64,000 bases of DNA. It comes from Paenibacillus terrigena DSM 21567. Its GTDB lineage: Bacteria; Bacillota; Bacilli; Paenibacillales; Paenibacillaceae. Below are positions 61,131 to 64,000 of this stretch, in pieces. The stretch lies in assembly GCF_000374845.1 (NCBI RefSeq), contig NZ_KB895417.1, positions 249,661 to 313,660 on the forward strand, given 5' to 3'. How positions within the stretch are numbered: the first letter of the stretch is position 1; every line of letters starts with the position of its first letter. The notes below the pieces were generated by a model. The model was not told where the DNA came from. It saw only the letters and a program-made list of their open reading frames with translations, and ran no database searches. The translations under genes were made by a program, and so were the position numbers.

Positions 61131-61673
61131 ATGGATGAGTATAAGGACCAGGCAACAGACGGGCTTTGCTTTCGGCTAATGCAGCTGAATGATATTCCGG
61201 ATGTCGTAGAATTAGAGAAACAAGCGTTTACGCTTCCTTGGACAGCAAAAGCGTTCCGGAATGAGTTAGCGCACAATCATTTTGCTAAATATATGGTTAT
61301 GGAATGGAATAGCCAGATTATTGGCTATGGCGGGATGTGGTTCATCATGGATGAAGCGCATATTACGAATATTGCCGTTCGCTCGGGATATCGCGGTCGG
61401 AAGTTGGGTGCTAGACTGCTTAAGGAAATGATGAAGACAGCAAGTTTTGTCGGGATGAAGAAGATGACACTTGAAGTCAGAGTGTCGAATCATGTCGCGC
61501 AAAATTTATATCATAAATTTGGTTTCTCGGCAGCGGGCGTTCGTCCGGGTTATTATTCCGATAATAATGAAGATGCACTTATTATGTGGGCGGATATTCC
61601 AGAGCATTGGGAATCCATCGAATCTGGGGAAACAACCCCTGGATCGAAGGAAGCAGGTGACAGTCATGAGTAA
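61131..61673 (+). CDS. rimI: Ribosomal protein alanine N-acetyltransferase RimI
   Basis: This 180-residue GNAT acetyltransferase carries the acetyl-CoA-binding stretch [24 protein letters not shown] and the C-terminal [29 protein letters not shown]. In E. coli RimI acetylates ribosomal protein S18. The ATG at 61131 lies 10 nt after GAGGGGG; the ATG at 61122 would be too close. It overlaps tsaD by 8 nt. Confidence 0.9.
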   Translation: MDEYKDQATDGLCFRLMQLNDIPDVVELEKQAFTLPWTAKAFRNELAHNHFAKYMVMEWNSQIIGYGGMWFIMDEAHITNIAVRSGYRGRKLGARLLKEMMKTASFVGMKKMTLEVRVSNHVAQNLYHKFGFSAAGVRPGYYSDNNEDALIMWADIPEHWESIESGETTPGSKEAGDSHE

Positions 61674-62715
61674 TCTAGGCGGCGAAGAAGGAAAGCCGAA
61701 TTATATATTAGCCATAGAGACAAGCTGTGACGAGACAAGCGTGGCAATCATTAAAGACGGCAAAGAAATATTGTCGAATATCGTTGCGAGTCAGATCGAG
61801 ACACACAAACGCTTCGGCGGTGTCGTGCCGGAGGTGGCATCACGCAAGCATGTGGAGACCATTACGATCACGACGGAGGAAGCGGTGGAGGAGGCAGGCA
61901 TCGCCTTAACCGATTTGTCTGCGATTGCGGTGACCATGGGACCTGGCCTTGTCGGGGCGCTGCTCGTCGGGATTGTAGCGGCCAAAGCGCTCGCAATGGC
62001 ATTGGATTTGCCTTTGATCGGAACACATCATATTGCAGGGCACATTTATGCGAATCAGCTCGTACATGAGTTGGAATATCCATGTATGGCGCTCGTTGTA
62101 TCCGGTGGGCATACGGAACTTGTGCTGCTCGAGAGCGAAGGTGTATTTCGTGTGATCGGGCGAACGCGAGATGATGCGGTGGGCGAAGCGTATGATAAAG
62201 TCGCGCGAGCGCTGCAGTTCCCATACCCGGGGGGACCGCATGTGGACCGTCTTGCGCATGAAGCGGAAGCAGCAGTTCCATTGCCGCGTTCCTGGTTAGA
62301 ACCGGATTCCTATGATTTCAGCTTCAGTGGTCTGAAGTCTGCGGTGCTGAATGTGATTAATCAGACGAAAATGAGGAACGAAGAATTAAACTTCACGCAT
62401 GTTGCACGTGGATTCCAAGAGTCGGTCATTGACGTCTTGACGGAGAAAGCGATTCGCGCGGCGAAGGAGTTCGAAGTAAAGCAGCTGCTCATATGCGGTG
62501 GCGTAGCCGCCAATCGGGGTTTACGTGAAGCGTTGACGGCTCGATGCGCAGCAGAAGGCTTGCCGCTCCTTATTCCGCCGTTCGCGTTATGCAGTGATAA
62601 TGCGGCGATGATTGGTGCGGCGGCGTACCTGAAGTGGAAGCGCGGTGAGTTTACAGCGCTGGATCTGAAGGGGGAGCCGACATTGTCGCTCGAAGCTTGG
62701 TCCGTTCAAAGCTAG
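61666..62715 (+). CDS. tsaD: tRNA t6A transferase TsaD
   Basis: This 349-residue ASKHA-fold enzyme transfers the threonylcarbamoyl group to A37 of ANN-decoding tRNAs. It has [15 protein letters not shown], the metal-binding HIAGH, GGHTELV, and [10 protein letters not shown]. The ATG at 61666 overlaps the end of rimI and has AGGTGA 6 nt upstream; an upstream in-frame extension lies inside rimI and is not used. Confidence 0.95.
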   Translation: MSNLGGEEGKPNYILAIETSCDETSVAIIKDGKEILSNIVASQIETHKRFGGVVPEVASRKHVETITITTEEAVEEAGIALTDLSAIAVTMGPGLVGALLVGIVAAKALAMALDLPLIGTHHIAGHIYANQLVHELEYPCMALVVSGGHTELVLLESEGVFRVIGRTRDDAVGEAYDKVARALQFPYPGGPHVDRLAHEAEAAVPLPRSWLEPDSYDFSFSGLKSAVLNVINQTKMRNEELNFTHVARGFQESVIDVLTEKAIRAAKEFEVKQLLICGGVAANRGLREALTARCAAEGLPLLIPPFALCSDNAAMIGAAAYLKWKRGEFTALDLKGEPTLSLEAWSVQS

Positions 62716-62725
62716 TCCATATACG

Positions 62726-62775
62726 AAAGGCTGTATCGATTCTCTTCATGGAAGAGTGTCGATACAGCCTTTTTT
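62726..62775 (+). terminator. Terminator after tsaD (also serves ccdC)
   Basis: AAAGGCTGTATCGA...TCGATACAGCCTTTTTTG forms a ~14-bp perfect stem with an inner TCTTC/GAAGA helix, between the convergent tsaD and ccdC-like genes. Confidence 0.9.
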
Positions 62776-62776
62776 G

Positions 62777-63265
62777 TTAAATACGAACATTTGTATGCTG
62801 TAGCTTACGGTACTGCATCAACATGGCGATACGCCATGGAAGCAGCATGCCGAACGCGAGAATGAAGAAGAGACCTGCGCTTTGTGGGACCGTGATGTAT
62901 TTTTCAAGCACATCATGAAGGATGACGCGAAGCACAAGGAGTCCAACAATGACGAAGATGAACATATTGGAGCGTTTCAAATAGATCAGCTCATCCTTTT
63001 GCTCGAATCGTGATGTAAGGATCAGCGGATAAGAGAAGAGAATTGCCCCGACGAGAAATGAGGCTAGAGCCCAAGTTAGCGGGACTCGAAACTCAGGTAC
63101 CACGAACATGAAGAAGCCGGATACCATACCGATCGGTGGCATAATAATTTTTTTCATATTCGTAGGTTTGTTCGTAGCGCGCAGTCGTAGGAAGATAACG
63201 GCGGACCCGCCTAATATGGTTGCAAGAATGGAAAGGCCGTGCATAGAGAATAAAGAGCCAGCCAA
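62777..63265 (-). CDS. ccdC: CcdC-like membrane protein
   Basis: This 162-residue protein has about five hydrophobic helices and the motifs RATNKPTNMKKIIMPPIGMVSGF and YPLILTSRFEQKDELIYLKRS that I associate with CcdC of Bacillales, linked to cytochrome c maturation but not essential. The TTG at 63265 was chosen because AGGTGA lies 6 nt upstream; the ATG seven codons on lacks a ribosome binding site, and the longer frame to 63307 has none. Confidence 0.78.
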   Translation of the reverse strand: MAGSLFSMHGLSILATILGGSAVIFLRLRATNKPTNMKKIIMPPIGMVSGFFMFVVPEFRVPLTWALASFLVGAILFSYPLILTSRFEQKDELIYLKRSNMFIFVIVGLLVLRVILHDVLEKYITVPQSAGLFFILAFGMLLPWRIAMLMQYRKLQHTNVRI

Positions 63266-63383
63266 GACAATCACCTCATTGTGGAATATAGAGTGCGTGC
63301 AATGCATTAAGTCGTATTATAGCACAAAGCATCTGGAGAAATCTCCTGTTCCTTAGAGCTGGTTTGGGGGGTGACTTTAAACT

Positions 63384-63632
63384 TGTGGACAAAGTTATCC
63401 ACATATCCGACGAGAGCTGTGCATAACCGTTGTAACGCTATGGCGCGCAGTGATGCGGGTTTTATGGAAATCGGGGATAGCTTTTTCATGTCGAATCGGT
63501 TATTTCTGTGGATAATGTGGATAAAAAAGTGAATAATTATGGAAATTGCATGTTACCCCCTCGTATATCAATAAAAAAAGCGGCCATATAGGCCGCAAGG
63601 AGGATAAAGTTATTCACTTTATTTGTGGATAA
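63384..63632. other. DnaA-box cluster between ccdC and ydiF
   Basis: Eight 9-mers matching or nearly matching TTATNCACA lie in ~250 nt of non-coding sequence. TTATCCACA is at 63395 and, reversed, at 63507, 63516 and 63624; TTATGCACA is reversed at 63418. One-mismatch versions are at 63384 (TTGTCCACA), 63528 and 63610 (TTATTCACT). The rest of the 63266-63652 gap shows only the ydiF terminator. The tsaD(gcp)-ydiF interval is, as I recall, a DnaA-box cluster in B. subtilis too. Confidence 0.75.
63573..63596 (-). terminator. Terminator of the ydiF-like gene
   Basis: On the minus strand GCGGCC-loop-GGCCGC is followed by seven T, about 57 nt past the stop codon and within the DnaA-box region. Confidence 0.88.
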
Positions 63633-63652
63633 GGCTGTGTACAAGCGTATGC

Positions 63653-64000
63653 TTAAGCCATTGTCTCTTCCCATTGCTCGTACGTTAACGCCAGACGGGA
63701 CTTTTTCTCATCGATTTGGGTCTGAGCTTCCTGTACGGCAACGTAATCTTGATAGACTTCAGGAAGCGTGAGTTTGTGCTCCAGCTCCGTAATTTCCGTT
63801 TCAAGCTGCGCGATATCGGCTTCGAGCTGTTCTTGTTTGCGCTGTCTGTTTCGTTCATCGCGTTTTACTTGTTTGTTGTCTTCGAAGGAAGAGGCACCGC
63901 CGGATGATTTGTCTCCCGATCCGTTATTTGTTACGGATTCTTTGTTAGTCGCAGCTGCAGCTTCGGCTAACATTTCAGCAATTTCTTGCTTTTTCTCGAC
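63653..64000 (-). CDS. ydiF: ABC-F protein C-terminal part (YdiF-like, 5' end outside window)
   Basis: Only the last ~115 residues are visible, and the frame stays open to the window edge. The visible part is a Ser/Gly/Asn-rich linker followed by a charged coiled coil (RKQEQLEADIAQLETEITELEHKLTLPEVYQDYVAVQEAQTQID) ending WEETMA, the C-terminal domain of Uup/YdiF-type ABC-F proteins. The position after tsaD and ccdC matches ydiF in B. subtilis. The ATP-binding domains are not in the window, so identity rests on the tail and gene order. Confidence 0.75.
   Translation of the reverse strand, partial: VEKKQEIAEMLAEAAAATNKESVTNNGSGDKSSGGASSFEDNKQVKRDERNRQRKQEQLEADIAQLETEITELEHKLTLPEVYQDYVAVQEAQTQIDEKKSRLALTYEQWEETMA

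Overview
The window looks like a chromosomal segment of an endospore-forming Firmicute, most likely a Paenibacillus. The evidence is an H-type small acid-soluble spore protein gene, an S-layer-homology (SLH) protein, the tsaE-tsaB-rimI-tsaD-ydiF gene order, purine-rich AGGAGG-type ribosome binding sites with several TTG/GTG starts, and non-coding repeats of a style I associate with Paenibacillus. I see no rRNA, tRNA, CRISPR array, transposase or phage gene.

Layout. 0-17.5 kb is housekeeping and accessory genes: an ABC exporter cut by the window edge, a tandem 261-bp repeat, a CvfC-like HEAT protein, a metallo-beta-lactamase-fold hydrolase, an ABC-F ATPase, an AraC regulator plus MFS exporter with Fur boxes, an SLH protein, a cation diffusion facilitator (CDF) transporter, a diacylglycerol glucosyltransferase, and a TetR/YhgE pair. 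17.5-23 kb holds a structured inverted-repeat element followed by the glutamate synthase large subunit, then a second structured repeat and a 54-residue gene. 23.2-56.2 kb is a large, AT-richer exopolysaccharide (EPS) locus. 56.2-64 kb returns to core genes: bactofilin and M23 peptidase, cardiolipin synthase, spore protein, tRNA t6A modification genes, CcdC, a DnaA-box cluster and the start of an ABC-F gene.

How the EPS locus fits together. A CpsB phosphatase, Wzc-type chain-length protein and BY-kinase come first. An EAR-type antitermination RNA with an intrinsic terminator behind it follows. Next come sugar-nucleotide genes for UDP-L-FucNAc (CapE/F/G), a bacillosamine-type sugar (PglF-like dehydratase, PglE-like aminotransferase, PglC-PglD fusion) and UDP-glucuronate (Ugd), with glycosyltransferases, Wzy and Wzx. 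The decorating enzymes are O-acetyltransferases, a sugar formyltransferase, a TupA-like ATP-grasp ligase and two FemAB-like aminoacyl transferases, so the polymer is probably aminoacylated, formylated and acetylated. A beta-helix protein on the opposite strand may be its lyase.

Most interesting. A divergent XRE repressor gene and a PilZ (c-di-GMP receptor) gene share an operator region. In it a TTGACA-N17-TAAATT promoter carries one 15-nt site between -35 and -10 and a second site exactly 37 nt downstream. The same promoter and two-operator arrangement, with the same 37-nt spacing, recurs 19.5 kb away in front of ugd inside the EPS locus, and one more operator lies at the end of the locus before a small CxxC protein. 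This suggests an undescribed XRE-controlled EPS regulon linked to c-di-GMP sensing. Other items of note are a pair of hairpin repeats with conserved skeleton but changed, still-paired stems, the multi-hairpin element before gltB, and the tsaD-ydiF DnaA-box cluster.
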